From Pleomorphomonas oryzae DSM 16300 (GTDB taxonomy: Bacteria; Pseudomonadota; Alphaproteobacteria; Rhizobiales; Pleomorphomonadaceae), in contig NZ_AUHB01000002.1 of the NCBI RefSeq assembly GCF_000422965.1, forward strand, positions 412,119-476,118: a stretch of DNA of 64,000 nt, written 5' to 3'. Below are positions 25,250 through 34,704 of the stretch, in pieces (the stretch's first letter is position 1; every line of letters starts with the position of its first letter). A program made the position numbers and the translations under genes. The notes under the pieces are model-generated. The model worked only from the letters and a program-made list of their open reading frames with translations. It was not told where the DNA came from and did no database searches.

Positions 25250-27748
25250 GTGACCGAGACGAATCTTTTGCCCCCCAAGTTCGAGGCCTGGTTCGCGTCG
25301 CGTGGCTGGAGCCCGCGTCCCCATCAGCTCGCTCTGCTCGAACACGGTCTTGCCGGCCGTTCCGTACTGCTGATCGCTCCGACGGGCGCCGGCAAGACGC
25401 TGGCCGGCTTCCTGCCGTCGCTGGTCGATCTCGCAGCGCGGCCAAAATGGCGGCCGGGCACCCGGCGGCGCGGTGTCCACACGCTTTATATTTCGCCGCT
25501 CAAGGCGCTGGCCGTCGATATCGAGCGCAACCTCGAGACGCCGGTCCAAGGCATCGGCCTGGATGTCGCCATCGAGACGCGTACCGGCGACACCTCCGCT
25601 TCCAGGCGTCAGCGTCAGAAGTTGATCCCGCCCGACATCCTGCTCACTACACCCGAGCAATTGGCGCTGCTGCTGGCGGCCAAGGACGCCGAGACCTTCT
25701 TCGAGGATCTGAAGACGGTGATCCTTGACGAGTTGCACGCCCTGGTCACCAGCAAGCGTGGTGATCTCCTGGCGCTCGGCCTTTCCCGTCTTCGCGCCAT
25801 CGCGCCGGCCATTCGCACGGTCGGCCTGTCGGCCACCGTCGCCGAACCTGACCAGCTACGCGCCTGGCTGGTACCGCAGGCGCCAGATGAGACGCCAGCT
25901 CTCTCCGAGATCGTCACGGTCACCGGTGGGGCGCGGCCGGACATCCGGATTTTCGACGCCGACGAGACAATCCCCTGGGCCGGCCATTCGGCTCGCTACG
26001 CCTATCAGGGGCTTCTGGAGGAGATCGACCGGCGCCGCATGACGCTGATCTTCGTCAATACCCGCAGCCAGGCGGAAATGATCTTCTCCGAGCTGTGGCG
26101 GCTCAACGAGGACAACCTGCCGATCGCCCTCCATCATGGCTCGCTCGACGTCGGCCAGCGGCGCAAGGTGGAGGCGGCGATGGCCGATGGCCGTCTTCGA
26201 GCGGTGGTCGCGACCTCGACGCTCGACCTCGGCATCGACTGGGGCGACATCGACCTTGTCATCCACGTCGGTGCGCCCAAGGGCGCCAGCCGGCTCGCTC
26301 AGCGTGTCGGCCGCGCCAACCACCGCATGGACGAGCCATCGACGGCACTCTTGGTGCCGGCCAACCGTTTCGAGGTGCTGGAATGCCAGGCGGCGCTCGA
26401 CGCTAACTATATCGGCGCCCAGGACACCCCGCCGATCCGCGACGGCGCGCTCGACGTGTTGGCCCAACACGTCCTCGGCCGGGCGGTGGCCGGCCCGTTT
26501 CGTGCTGATGAATTCTACGCTGAGGTCGTCTCCACCTATTCCTACCGCCATCTCGATCGGGAGCGGTTCGACCGGGTGATCGATCTGGTCGCCACCGGCG
26601 GCTACGCGCTGCGCGCTTATGAGCGCTACGCCAAGATCAAGCTGACCGCCGATGGCACGTGGCGACTCACCCATCCGCGTTTTGCGCAGGCCTATCGGCT
26701 CAACGTCGGCACCATTATCGAGAGCCCGATGCTGAAGGTGCGGCTCGGTGGCAAGGCGCGGGGACGCGGACCGGTGATGGGCGGCCGGCTGCTCGGCGAG
26801 GTGGAGGAGTATTTCTGCGAGCAGATGAAGGTCGGCGACACCTTTTTGTTTGCCGGCGAAGTTTTGCGTTTCGAGGGCATGCGGGAGACGGAGGTCATCG
26901 TCTCGCGAGCTCGGTCGAGCGATCCGCGCATCCCCGTTTACGCGGGCGGCAAGTTCCCGCTCTCCACGTTCCTGGCCGCCGGCGTCCGCCAGATGCTGTC
27001 CGATCCGTCCTCTTGGGGGAAACTGCCGGCGCCGGTGCGCGACTGGCTGGTCTTGCAGCGGGATCACTCGCTTCTGCCCCAGCCGGACGAGCTTCTGGTC
27101 GAGACCTTTCCCCATCGGGGGCGCTTTTTCCTCGTGCTCTATCCCTTCGAGGGGCGGCTTGCCCACCAGACACTCGGCATGCTGCTCACCCGCCGGCTGG
27201 AGCGCTTCGGCCTGAAGCCGCTTGGCTTTATCGCCACCGATTATGTGATCGGCGTCTGGTGTGCCGCCGACGTCGGCAGTGCTTTCACGCTTGGCGAGCC
27301 GACCCTGTCCCGTCTCCTGGAACCGGACATGCTGGGTGACGATCTTGAAGCCTGGATGGCCGAGAGCTATCTCCTCAAACGCATGTTCAAGGCCTGCGCG
27401 ATGATCGCCGGGCTGGTCGAGAAGAATGCGATCGGTGCCCAGAAGACCGGGCGGCAGGTGACGGTCTCCACCGATCTGATTTACGACGTGCTGCGCGAGC
27501 ACCAGCCCGACCATATTCTGCTCGAAGCTGCCTGGGCAGACGCCTCCTCGGGGCTTCTGGACCTCCGCCGCCTCTCGGATATGCTGTCACGAATCAGCGG
27601 CCGCATCGTGCACAAGCGGCTCGACCGCATCTCGCCGCTTGCCGTGCCGATCATGCTGGAGATCGGCGGCGAGCGCGTGGCGGGCGAAGCCGACGAGGAT
27701 GTGCTGCGGCAGGCGGCAGACGAAATCATTCGGGAGGCCATGGCGTGA
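25250..27748 (+). CDS. Ligase-associated DNA damage response DEXH-box helicase (Lhr-like)
   Basis: An 832-residue superfamily 2 helicase. Walker A is LLIAPTGAGKTLAGFLP (near residue 45), motif II is VILDELHAL, motif III is GLSATVAEP, and motif VI is RVGRANHRMDE. A large C-terminal Lhr-type region follows. It belongs to the group that normally clusters with an ATP-dependent DNA ligase, an exonuclease and PdeM; only PdeM is next to it here. The start is uncertain: GTG at 25250 is chosen, TTG at 25220 is possible, and neither has a strong ribosome site. Overlaps pdeM by 4 bases. Confidence 0.88.
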   Translation: MTETNLLPPKFEAWFASRGWSPRPHQLALLEHGLAGRSVLLIAPTGAGKTLAGFLPSLVDLAARPKWRPGTRRRGVHTLYISPLKALAVDIERNLETPVQGIGLDVAIETRTGDTSASRRQRQKLIPPDILLTTPEQLALLLAAKDAETFFEDLKTVILDELHALVTSKRGDLLALGLSRLRAIAPAIRTVGLSATVAEPDQLRAWLVPQAPDETPALSEIVTVTGGARPDIRIFDADETIPWAGHSARYAYQGLLEEIDRRRMTLIFVNTRSQAEMIFSELWRLNEDNLPIALHHGSLDVGQRRKVEAAMADGRLRAVVATSTLDLGIDWGDIDLVIHVGAPKGASRLAQRVGRANHRMDEPSTALLVPANRFEVLECQAALDANYIGAQDTPPIRDGALDVLAQHVLGRAVAGPFRADEFYAEVVSTYSYRHLDRERFDRVIDLVATGGYALRAYERYAKIKLTADGTWRLTHPRFAQAYRLNVGTIIESPMLKVRLGGKARGRGPVMGGRLLGEVEEYFCEQMKVGDTFLFAGEVLRFEGMRETEVIVSRARSSDPRIPVYAGGKFPLSTFLAAGVRQMLSDPSSWGKLPAPVRDWLVLQRDHSLLPQPDELLVETFPHRGRFFLVLYPFEGRLAHQTLGMLLTRRLERFGLKPLGFIATDYVIGVWCAADVGSAFTLGEPTLSRLLEPDMLGDDLEAWMAESYLLKRMFKACAMIAGLVEKNAIGAQKTGRQVTVSTDLIYDVLREHQPDHILLEAAWADASSGLLDLRRLSDMLSRISGRIVHKRLDRISPLAVPIMLEIGGERVAGEADEDVLRQAADEIIREAMA

Positions 27749-28467
27749 CGGCGCTGAGGGCGGGACAGGGAGACGACGACGTGCTGACTGCGGGCGGTCT
27801 CGTGAATCTTAATGGTGCCGCCGTGCGCTTCGATGCTTCGGGTGTGCTTCACTGGCCGGAGGAGCGGCTGCTGGTGGTCGCCGATCTGCATCTCGAAAAA
27901 GGCTCCTCGCACGGCTCGCGCGGCCGTTTCGTGCCGCCCTATGACACGCGGGCCACGCTGCGGGCGCTGACCGAGGCGATCGGCCGCCTTCGGCCGGAGC
28001 GGGTCATTGCCCTCGGAGATAGTTTTCATGATGGCGGCGCCGAAGGGCGTCTCGCCCCGGCCGACCTTGAGAGTCTCACGGCGTTGGTCGGCTCGGTCGA
28101 TTGGACCTGGGTGGCCGGCAATCATGATCCGTTGCCGCCGTCCGGCCTTGGCGGCACGCCGGTTGCCGAAATTGCCTTGGGACCGCTGGTCTTCCGCCAC
28201 GAACCACGCGTTGGACGATCGGTCGGCGAGGTGGCGGGCCATCTGCATCCGGCAGCCAAGGTGGGGCGGTCTCGCACGGTGCGTCGGCGCGCCTTCGTCT
28301 GCGACGGCAGCCGCTGCCTGCTGCCGGCCTTCGGCGCCTACACCGGCGGGCTCAACGTCATGGATGTCGCCTTCAAGGGGCTGTTCGAACGGTCGCGGCT
28401 GATTGCCTGGATGCTGTCGGACGGACGGGTCTATCCGGTGCGATCAGCGGAATTCTTGCCGGACTGA
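27745..28467 (+). CDS. pdeM: Ligase-associated DNA damage response endonuclease PdeM
   Basis: A 240-residue metallophosphoesterase. The metal ligands are seen in VADLHLEKGS, ALGDSFHDGG, VAGNHDPLPP and VAGHLHPAAK. PdeM is a nuclease that partners an Lhr-type helicase in DNA repair. The GTG start lies in the helicase stop codon (GTGA), so the two proteins are translationally coupled. The gene converges on the next leftward gene with only 5 bases between stop codons. Confidence 0.9.
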   Translation: MTALRAGQGDDDVLTAGGLVNLNGAAVRFDASGVLHWPEERLLVVADLHLEKGSSHGSRGRFVPPYDTRATLRALTEAIGRLRPERVIALGDSFHDGGAEGRLAPADLESLTALVGSVDWTWVAGNHDPLPPSGLGGTPVAEIALGPLVFRHEPRVGRSVGEVAGHLHPAAKVGRSRTVRRRAFVCDGSRCLLPAFGAYTGGLNVMDVAFKGLFERSRLIAWMLSDGRVYPVRSAEFLPD

Positions 28468-28472
28468 GCCTT

Positions 28473-29237
28473 TTAGTCTCTGCGGAACGCCACGCCGGCT
28501 AGCCAGCCGGTGAAACAGGCGACGACCACCGTGGCGAGGCCATAAAGAGCCGGCTGCTGATGGGCGAGATTGGTGATCGCTTGCTCGAACCCGCCCTTCA
28601 GGATGGAAAAGTCCTGCGTCGTCTTGGCGAGCAGCACGCCGCCGGAGAACAGATAGACGTTGGCGGTGTACCAGCCGATCGGCACATTGGATGGCAGGGC
28701 AATCGGCGCACGGAACAGCTGCGGCGACAGGAACTCGACGCTGCCTTCGTTGAGGCTGAACAGGCCTTCCGTCTGCATCAGGCGGAAGAAGGCGCCGTCG
28801 AACTCGGTGCGAACGGGTGGCAGGGCGTCGGGCAAGCCGCGCGTTGGCAGCATGTCGAAGCCGAGGCCTTGCCGAGCACGCACCCGATTGCCGGCAACGT
28901 CGGCCATCGGTGCCGTGGTGGCGATGGCAAGGAAAGACGGCACGCGTGGCAGTTCGCTTGACGTGCGGTTGATCCATATGCCGGCCACCCGCTCCTTGCG
29001 GCGGGCGACCATGGAACGCAGCGGACCGGTCAGCGTCACGACGATCTCATAGGGAGCGCCGCGGGCGACCGTCTGCTGATCGCGCTCGACGGTGCCGAAG
29101 ATGACGACGCCGGAACCGGTGAAGTTGGATTCGATGGAGACGCGCTCGGTCGATAGCGCTGTTGTCAGCGTCTCGGCGCTCGAGGGCCAAGGCGCAAGGA
29201 TGAGGGGCACAACGAGAAGGAGTGACCGAATGATCAT
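28473..29237 (-). CDS. TIGR02186 family envelope protein, partner of TauE
   Basis: A 254-residue protein with a signal peptide (MIIRSLLLVVPLILAPWPSSA), a periplasmic beta-rich region and one C-terminal membrane segment (about residues 225-245, ALYGLATVVVACFTGWLAGV). The sequence GSGVVIFGTVERD and GIWINRTS are typical of the TIGR02186 conserved hypothetical family, which almost always follows a TauE/SafE exporter. Here its ATG starts one base after the exporter's stop. Function unknown, perhaps assisting the exporter from the periplasm. Confidence 0.8.
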   Translation of the reverse strand: MIIRSLLLVVPLILAPWPSSAETLTTALSTERVSIESNFTGSGVVIFGTVERDQQTVARGAPYEIVVTLTGPLRSMVARRKERVAGIWINRTSSELPRVPSFLAIATTAPMADVAGNRVRARQGLGFDMLPTRGLPDALPPVRTEFDGAFFRLMQTEGLFSLNEGSVEFLSPQLFRAPIALPSNVPIGWYTANVYLFSGGVLLAKTTQDFSILKGGFEQAITNLAHQQPALYGLATVVVACFTGWLAGVAFRRD

Positions 29238-29238
29238 C

Positions 29239-30162
29239 TCATCCCCCTCCCATTCTGCTGATCGAATAGAACTCTTCGGGTGTCGCCACGAGATCGACGG
29301 CAAACCTGAGGCCGACCGCCAAGACGAGAAGTCCTAAGAGAAGACGCAGTGTTTCGCCGCGTAGCGACTGGCCGACGCGTGCCCCGAACTGCGCGCCGAT
29401 CACGCCGCCGACCATCAGGGCGAGACCCAAGATCACGTCCACCGTCTGGTTGGTGGCCGACTGCATGAAGGTGGTGAAGGCCATGGTGCCCAGCGTCTGC
29501 AGCAGTGTCGTGCCGATGACGATGGTCGTCGGCACCCTCAGAAGATAGATGAGCGCCGGCACCATGATGAAGCCGCCGCCGATACCGAGCAGTGCGCCAA
29601 GAAAGCCGATGGACGCGCCGAGCGCGATGATCGGCAGCGCCGAGATGTAGAGGCGGGAGCGGTGGAAACGAACCCGGAGCGGCAAGCCGGCGATCCAGCT
29701 GTGCTGGCCAGGGCGGCGCACCGGCAGCGGCGTGCCGCGTTGCTTGGCGATGATCGCCCTGACGGCCTCCACCGACATCAGCATGCCGATGGTGCCGAGA
29801 AAGGCGACGTAGCAGAGGGCAATGACCACATCGAGCTGGCCGATGCCGCGCAGTGCTCCGTAGACCCAGACGCCGATCGCCGAGCCGATGATGCCGGACA
29901 GCGTAAGATAGAGACCGAGCTTCAGGTCCACCGTCTTCTTGCGCAGATAGGCCAGGACACCCGAGGCCGAGTTGGCAACGATCTGCGAGGATACCGAGGC
30001 GACGGCGACGGCCGGTGAGATGCCGGAGAAGATCAGAAGCGGCGTCAACAGGAACCCGCCGCCCACGCCGAACATGCCGGACAGAAAGCCGACGGCGGCG
30101 CCCATCCCGAGCAGCAGGAAGACGTTCATCGGCATTTCGGCGATCGGCAGGTAGAGATCCAA
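29239..30162 (-). CDS. Sulfite exporter TauE/SafE family protein
   Basis: A 307-residue inner-membrane protein with two homologous halves of about four membrane segments each. The repeat signatures are GFLSGMFGVGGGFLLTPLLI (near residue 25) and GFLGALLGIGGGFIMVPALI (near residue 195). The family exports sulfite, sulfoacetate or related anions; the substrate here is not shown by the sequence. It is the first gene of a two-gene leftward unit with the TIGR02186 protein. Confidence 0.88.
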   Translation of the reverse strand: MDLYLPIAEMPMNVFLLLGMGAAVGFLSGMFGVGGGFLLTPLLIFSGISPAVAVASVSSQIVANSASGVLAYLRKKTVDLKLGLYLTLSGIIGSAIGVWVYGALRGIGQLDVVIALCYVAFLGTIGMLMSVEAVRAIIAKQRGTPLPVRRPGQHSWIAGLPLRVRFHRSRLYISALPIIALGASIGFLGALLGIGGGFIMVPALIYLLRVPTTIVIGTTLLQTLGTMAFTTFMQSATNQTVDVILGLALMVGGVIGAQFGARVGQSLRGETLRLLLGLLVLAVGLRFAVDLVATPEEFYSISRMGGG

Positions 30163-30288
30163 GACCTGTCATCCGTTCAAAGGCGTCCGGTGTCGAGTAT
30201 TAGCTTGCAACCTCTTGCGAAAGTGCAACGGAACAGCCTTTTGTCATGGCTTTCCGGCAAAAAAGCGCATCGACACGGCAAAAAGAAA

Positions 30289-30314
30289 GCCCCCGGCGCG
30301 GCGGCACCGGGGGC
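30289..30314 (-). terminator. Rho-independent terminator of the PodJ-like gene
   Basis: GCCCCCGG (30289-30296) pairs with CCGGGGGC (30307-30314) around a 10-base loop. Read leftward, the stem is followed by TTTCTTTTT, a classic T tract, 20 bases after the stop of the giant leftward gene. Confidence 0.88.
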
Positions 30315-30333
30315 AAGGACTGTCTAGGACCAA

Positions 30334-33300
30334 TCAGAGGACCGACATACCCAGTGCCTCGACCAGCGCCTTGTCGACCTCGCCGGTGGCTGGCAGGCCC
30401 TTGGAGGTCTGGAAGGCGGCGATGGCATCGCGTGTCTTGCGGCCCATCTTGCCGTCGGGCTGACCGGCATCGAAGCCAAGGCTGGTGAGAATGGCCTGCG
30501 TGCGGGCGATCGTTTTGGTGGTATCGACCGAAGCCGTATGTTCGGGTGCGGCCGCCCAGCTCGGATCGGCCGGCGGCACGTCCTCCGCCTTCGGGTCGAG
30601 CGGCTTGGCCACCCAGGTTTCGACGGCGAGACGGGCACGAGCGAGGTCCTCCTTGGACAGCACCTGGGCAATGTCGTCCCGCTTCTTGGCGCTGTCGGTG
30701 TCGCCGGCGGTCGCAGCCAGGGCGAACCACTTGTAGGAGGTGGCGAGGTCACGCGGCACACCCAGGCCCCGGGCATAGAGGATGCCGAGGTTGAACTGGC
30801 TGTCGCGCACGCCGTGTTCGGCCGCTTCCTGGAACCACTTGGCAGCCATCGCATAATCTGGCGCGCCAAGGCCACCTTCGGCATTGATCACCGCGAGATT
30901 GTGCATGGCCTTGGCGTTGCCGAGGGCGGCGGCCTTGGCGTACCAGACGACGGCGGTCTTGGCGTCGCGCGCCGTGCCGGTGCCCTTTTCATAGAGGCTG
31001 CCGAGCCGATATTGGGCCGGAGCAAGGCCAGCCTCGGCAGCGCGCCGGTACCAATCGATGGCGGCGGCGAAGTCCTGCGGCACGCCGCGCCCGTCAGCGA
31101 AGCGGGAGGCCACTTCGAAGGCAGCCAGCGGATTTCCACCAGCCGCCGCGTCACGTAGCGCCTTGGGGCCGATGGCATCCGGGAGGGCTGGTGCGGCAGC
31201 GTTGGCGCTGGGAGCAGCAGTTGCTTCCGCCGTGCTGTCAAGAGAGACCGGTGGCGCCGACGTCACGGCCGGTACCGGCGCGAAGCTGTTGGTTGGCAAG
31301 GCGGGCGGCGTCTTCGAGAAGCCATCGCTCGGCATTGCCGATTGTGGAGCGGCCGGAATTTCGGAGCTTGCCGGAGGAGTGGGCGAGGGCGTTGCCTCGC
31401 TCATCGGTGCCGGTACCGCAGGCGCTTGGAGGACCGGCGCCTGTACGGCCGGGGCGGTCGGTGCGGTAGCCGTGGGCATTTCAGAAGCTGGCGCGACAGG
31501 TGTCGTGGGCTCGGACGAAGAGACGGCGTTCGCCGGCGCCTCGTTGGATGCCGACAGGCGATGAAGCGTATCGTTGGCGATCTTCACAAGGCCAAGCGCG
31601 ATCAGCACGACGGCCGCGACCATCGCCGCCTTGCGCAAGTTGAAGCTGACTTTGGGCAAAGCGAAGCGGGCTTTGCCGGCCTTGGATGCCTCTTCCTTGC
31701 CGGCTTCGCCGGGTATGCCGCTACCGGCTGCCTGAGCAGCCCGTCGGGCGGCGGCAATGAAGTCGGCCTTGGTGGGCGCGCGCGCTGCGTCAGGCGTTGC
31801 CGACCGTTCGGCCGCAGGTGTCGACTTGGGCAGGCGCGGCTTGCCGGAGCCGGGTTCAAGCGGTTTGTTGACGTCGAAGCCGGGCGGCAGTGCCGGTTCG
31901 TCGGCCTTCGCCTGCTCGGGCTTGCCGAGCGGTGGCTCGACGCGCGGTGTTGGCGCCGATTTGCGGCCGAAAATGCGCGGCAGCTCCTCTTCCTCCTCGG
32001 CTTCGACAATGGGAGGCATCTGCCGGACAAGAGCTTGCTCGATCTCCTCCCAGTTATCCTTCTTGAGGTGAGGGGCTTTGGGCTCGCTGGCCTCAGCAGG
32101 CGGCTTGTCACCGCTGACTTCGCGGAGAGCCAGGCGTTCCACCGTTTGGCCAATGGCCAGCAGCAGGCCGCGATCCCGTTCGGCATCGGCCCGCAGATCT
32201 TCGCCAAGCCGGTTGATGCCGGCTTCGACGCTGGCGAGACGGGCAGGCGCATCGTCGCCGTGGCGCCCTGCGACGGCGGCGACGCGGTCGGCAATGGCTT
32301 CGACCGACAGCGAGCTCGACATGGTGGCGTCAAGCCGTTCCAGCGCGTCGGCCAGCGCTGCGATTTCGTTCGGCCGGGTTTCCAGGCGGGTGGCAATATC
32401 AGCGATCCGGCTTTCCAGCCGGTCGAAGGCGGCGGTGCCGATCGATGGCGCGTCCAGCCGATCAAGACGCTCGACCAGCGTCCGCACGTCGGCGGCAAGG
32501 CCGGCGTCGGGGCGCCCAGCGGCTGCGAGCACGTCTTCGCGAAGGCGCTCGACGGCGTTTTCCAGGGCGGCGACGTCCTTGCCGGTGGCAAAATCGATAT
32601 CGGCGACCGATCGCGTCAGGACGGCGATGCGATCCTCGATTTCCGAGATGCGGCCACCCGCCGAAGGTTCGGCAAGCTTGGCTTCGATGCGCGACAGGGC
32701 TGCGGCAAGATCGGCGGGCAGACCACCGGCCACTGGCCGGAGCTGCGCTTCCAGCGATCGGCCGAGCTCGGCAAACCGCTCATCGAGCGCTCGGATCGCC
32801 GCAGCATCGAGCGTCAGGTCGGGGCGCTCAAGGGAGAGGCGCAGGCCATCAATTTCCTCGGCAAGGCGCGGCAATCCATCGGTCGAGCGAGCGATGCGCT
32901 CAATGGACGCGGACTGCCGCTCCAGCTCATGGGCGAAACGCGGCAGCTGTTCTGAGCGCTGTGCAACCTGGGACAGGGTGGCGTTCTGCCGCTCGAGACC
33001 TTCCTGCCAGCGTGTAAAATCGCCCATGTCGCGCTCGATGGCGCGGATGCTGCCGGCGACGTCGTCAAGCCGACGCTCGATGGCGGCGATGACCTCGCGC
33101 TTGTCGAGTTGGGCGACGGCGGCGGCGAGATCGGACAGGCTACGGCCGAAATCGCCGAGCACGCGCTGGTCGCCGAGCCCCTGGTCGAGCCGTTCGGCAA
33201 GCCGATCGAGGCGCGTTGTAATGACGCCGACCTGATCGCCCGATGGCAGCGTGGCAATCAGCCGTCGAATTTCGACGAGACGCGGCACGAGATCGCCGAC

Positions 33301-33837
33301 GATGCGCGGATTATCGACCGACGTACGGATGTCATCGAGCCGCGCCACCAGCGTATCGAAGGCGCTCTCCAGCGACCGTCCGGAGCTTGCTTCAACCAGC
33401 CGCTCGACTTCCGCCTTGAGATCGGCCACCTCGGTGGCAAGGCCTTCGCCATGCGCCGACGACATCCGTCGCCGGTCGATACCCATTTCCTGACTGAGGG
33501 CCCGAACACGCGCGCCGAGTTCGGAGACGTCGGCTTCGCCATTGCGGCGGGGGCGGGCGAGGTCAAGTGCGTCACGCTTGCGGGTGATCTGGTCGATAGC
33601 CCGCTGCAGATCGTCCGGTTCGGGCGTGCGCAGTCGGGCCGGCCGCTGTTCTTCGGTCGGCGACAGCGTCCGGATGCGCTCGCCGAGCCGATCGAGAGAC
33701 GTAAGGATGCGATCGACAGGGTCGACACCCGGCCGGTCTTTCTCCGATCCATAGCTGCCAAAACCGGCTGGCTCCCGGTCGTATTGGCTCGCTCCGCCCA
33801 TTCCGCCGCCCAAACGAGACGTAGCCCGCGACGCCAT
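30334..33837 (-). CDS. PodJ-like polar localization factor (coiled coil, Sel1 repeats, peptidoglycan-binding domain)
   Basis: A 1167-residue protein. Residues 1 to about 620 are a long coiled coil with many heptad-like RLDRL/ERLD units, cytoplasmic. One membrane segment lies near 735-755 (AAMVAAVVLIALGLVKI). A Pro/Ala-rich periplasmic linker runs to about 885, then four or so Sel1 repeats (PLAAFEVASRFADGRGVPQD, AQYRLGSLYEKGTG, AMHNLAVINAEGG, SQFNLGILYARGLG). A C-terminal peptidoglycan-binding domain follows (ILTSLGFDAGQPDGKMG). This is the architecture of PodJ, the alphaproteobacterial pole organiser. GGGGAGAA precedes the start; monocistronic. Confidence 0.82.
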   Translation of the reverse strand: MASRATSRLGGGMGGASQYDREPAGFGSYGSEKDRPGVDPVDRILTSLDRLGERIRTLSPTEEQRPARLRTPEPDDLQRAIDQITRKRDALDLARPRRNGEADVSELGARVRALSQEMGIDRRRMSSAHGEGLATEVADLKAEVERLVEASSGRSLESAFDTLVARLDDIRTSVDNPRIVGDLVPRLVEIRRLIATLPSGDQVGVITTRLDRLAERLDQGLGDQRVLGDFGRSLSDLAAAVAQLDKREVIAAIERRLDDVAGSIRAIERDMGDFTRWQEGLERQNATLSQVAQRSEQLPRFAHELERQSASIERIARSTDGLPRLAEEIDGLRLSLERPDLTLDAAAIRALDERFAELGRSLEAQLRPVAGGLPADLAAALSRIEAKLAEPSAGGRISEIEDRIAVLTRSVADIDFATGKDVAALENAVERLREDVLAAAGRPDAGLAADVRTLVERLDRLDAPSIGTAAFDRLESRIADIATRLETRPNEIAALADALERLDATMSSSLSVEAIADRVAAVAGRHGDDAPARLASVEAGINRLGEDLRADAERDRGLLLAIGQTVERLALREVSGDKPPAEASEPKAPHLKKDNWEEIEQALVRQMPPIVEAEEEEELPRIFGRKSAPTPRVEPPLGKPEQAKADEPALPPGFDVNKPLEPGSGKPRLPKSTPAAERSATPDAARAPTKADFIAAARRAAQAAGSGIPGEAGKEEASKAGKARFALPKVSFNLRKAAMVAAVVLIALGLVKIANDTLHRLSASNEAPANAVSSSEPTTPVAPASEMPTATAPTAPAVQAPVLQAPAVPAPMSEATPSPTPPASSEIPAAPQSAMPSDGFSKTPPALPTNSFAPVPAVTSAPPVSLDSTAEATAAPSANAAAPALPDAIGPKALRDAAAGGNPLAAFEVASRFADGRGVPQDFAAAIDWYRRAAEAGLAPAQYRLGSLYEKGTGTARDAKTAVVWYAKAAALGNAKAMHNLAVINAEGGLGAPDYAMAAKWFQEAAEHGVRDSQFNLGILYARGLGVPRDLATSYKWFALAATAGDTDSAKKRDDIAQVLSKEDLARARLAVETWVAKPLDPKAEDVPPADPSWAAAPEHTASVDTTKTIARTQAILTSLGFDAGQPDGKMGRKTRDAIAAFQTSKGLPATGEVDKALVEALGMSVL

Positions 33838-34042
33838 GATCGTTCTCCCCGTTTGCGACGCCGTCCTCGCGGCAAAGGCCGCCGAGACGGATCACCGCCA
33901 GGATGCATTGATTAGGCAATTTGCAAAAACAGGGTAAACAGCCGGTTAATCGGAGGGCTGGTATTCGTAGCTTTTTAAGCGCTCTGAACAGAACCTTACC
34001 GAAGCGCACCGAAAAACAACGATTCTGGACGTCTGCTGCCTA

Positions 34043-34060
34043 TCCCTTGACGTAAAGGGA
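34043..34060. promoter_or_regulatory. Inverted repeat upstream of MerR-family gene
   Basis: TCCCTT and AAGGGA (34043-34048 and 34055-34060) form a perfect 6-bp dyad around GACGTA, 70 bases before the regulator's GTG. MerR proteins bind dyads in stretched promoters, and TTGAC inside it could be part of a -35 element. Candidate autoregulatory site only. Confidence 0.35.
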
Positions 34061-34130
34061 AGCTTATGCGCAGTTTGCCTGCTGCCGGCCGGCGAGCCGT
34101 TCCGGTGGCCTTGCATGGAGGGTATCGCGG

Positions 34131-34622
34131 GTGATCGAAAGCGACGAGCCGGCCACCGAGGCGCAAATCGGGGCCGTTATTGCCGACAAGCTCGAAGACG
34201 ATGACGGGCTGCATCCTCGCGGGTCGCTGTTTTCCATCGGCGATCTCGCCCGCGAGTTCGACGTCACGTTGCGCACCCTGCGCTTCTACGAGGACAAGGG
34301 GTTGATCAACCCGCGCCGGGAAGGGTTGAACCGCCTCTATTCCCGCCGCGATCGAGCCCGTCTCAAGCTGGTGCTGATGGGAAAGCGGGTCGGCTTCTCG
34401 CTGACCGAGATCAAGGGCATGCTCGATCTCTACGATCTTCGCGATGGTCAAGTGACCCAGCTCAAGGTGGCGCTCGACCGTTTCAACGACCGGATCGCCA
34501 TCCTGGAGAAGCAAAAGAAAGAGATCGAACAGGCGCTGATGGAACTGCGCCGGACGACGGCGGTGGTCAGCGGTCTATTGAAGGAAAAGGAAGAGAAGGA
34601 AGCCGGTACCCGCCGGCCGTAG
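34131..34622 (+). CDS. MerR-family transcriptional regulator
   Basis: A 163-residue regulator. An N-terminal extension of about 30 residues precedes the winged helix (FSIGDLAREFDVTLRTLRFYEDKGLI), with the usual RLKLVLMGKRVGFSLTEIKGML wing and helix. A dimerisation coiled coil (VALDRFNDRIAILEKQKKEI) ends the protein. The effector region has no cysteine, so it is not a metal or redox sensor of the classic kind. It resembles the LiuR-type regulators of branched-chain or fatty acid breakdown, but no such genes are nearby. GTG start preceded by GGAGGG. Confidence 0.82.
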   Translation: MIESDEPATEAQIGAVIADKLEDDDGLHPRGSLFSIGDLAREFDVTLRTLRFYEDKGLINPRREGLNRLYSRRDRARLKLVLMGKRVGFSLTEIKGMLDLYDLRDGQVTQLKVALDRFNDRIAILEKQKKEIEQALMELRRTTAVVSGLLKEKEEKEAGTRRP

Positions 34623-34704
34623 GCAGCGTCTGTCAAAATAAACAACAGCCGTATCGGACCGGATGAGGTACTCTATTGCCGAGAGACCAACCGGGAGATC
34701 CACG

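Noticed and set aside
31342-32955. 537-codon plus-strand frame opposite the PodJ-like gene
   Set aside because: Arg/Gly-rich shadow translation without domains; the minus-strand protein has clear coiled-coil, Sel1 and peptidoglycan-binding regions.
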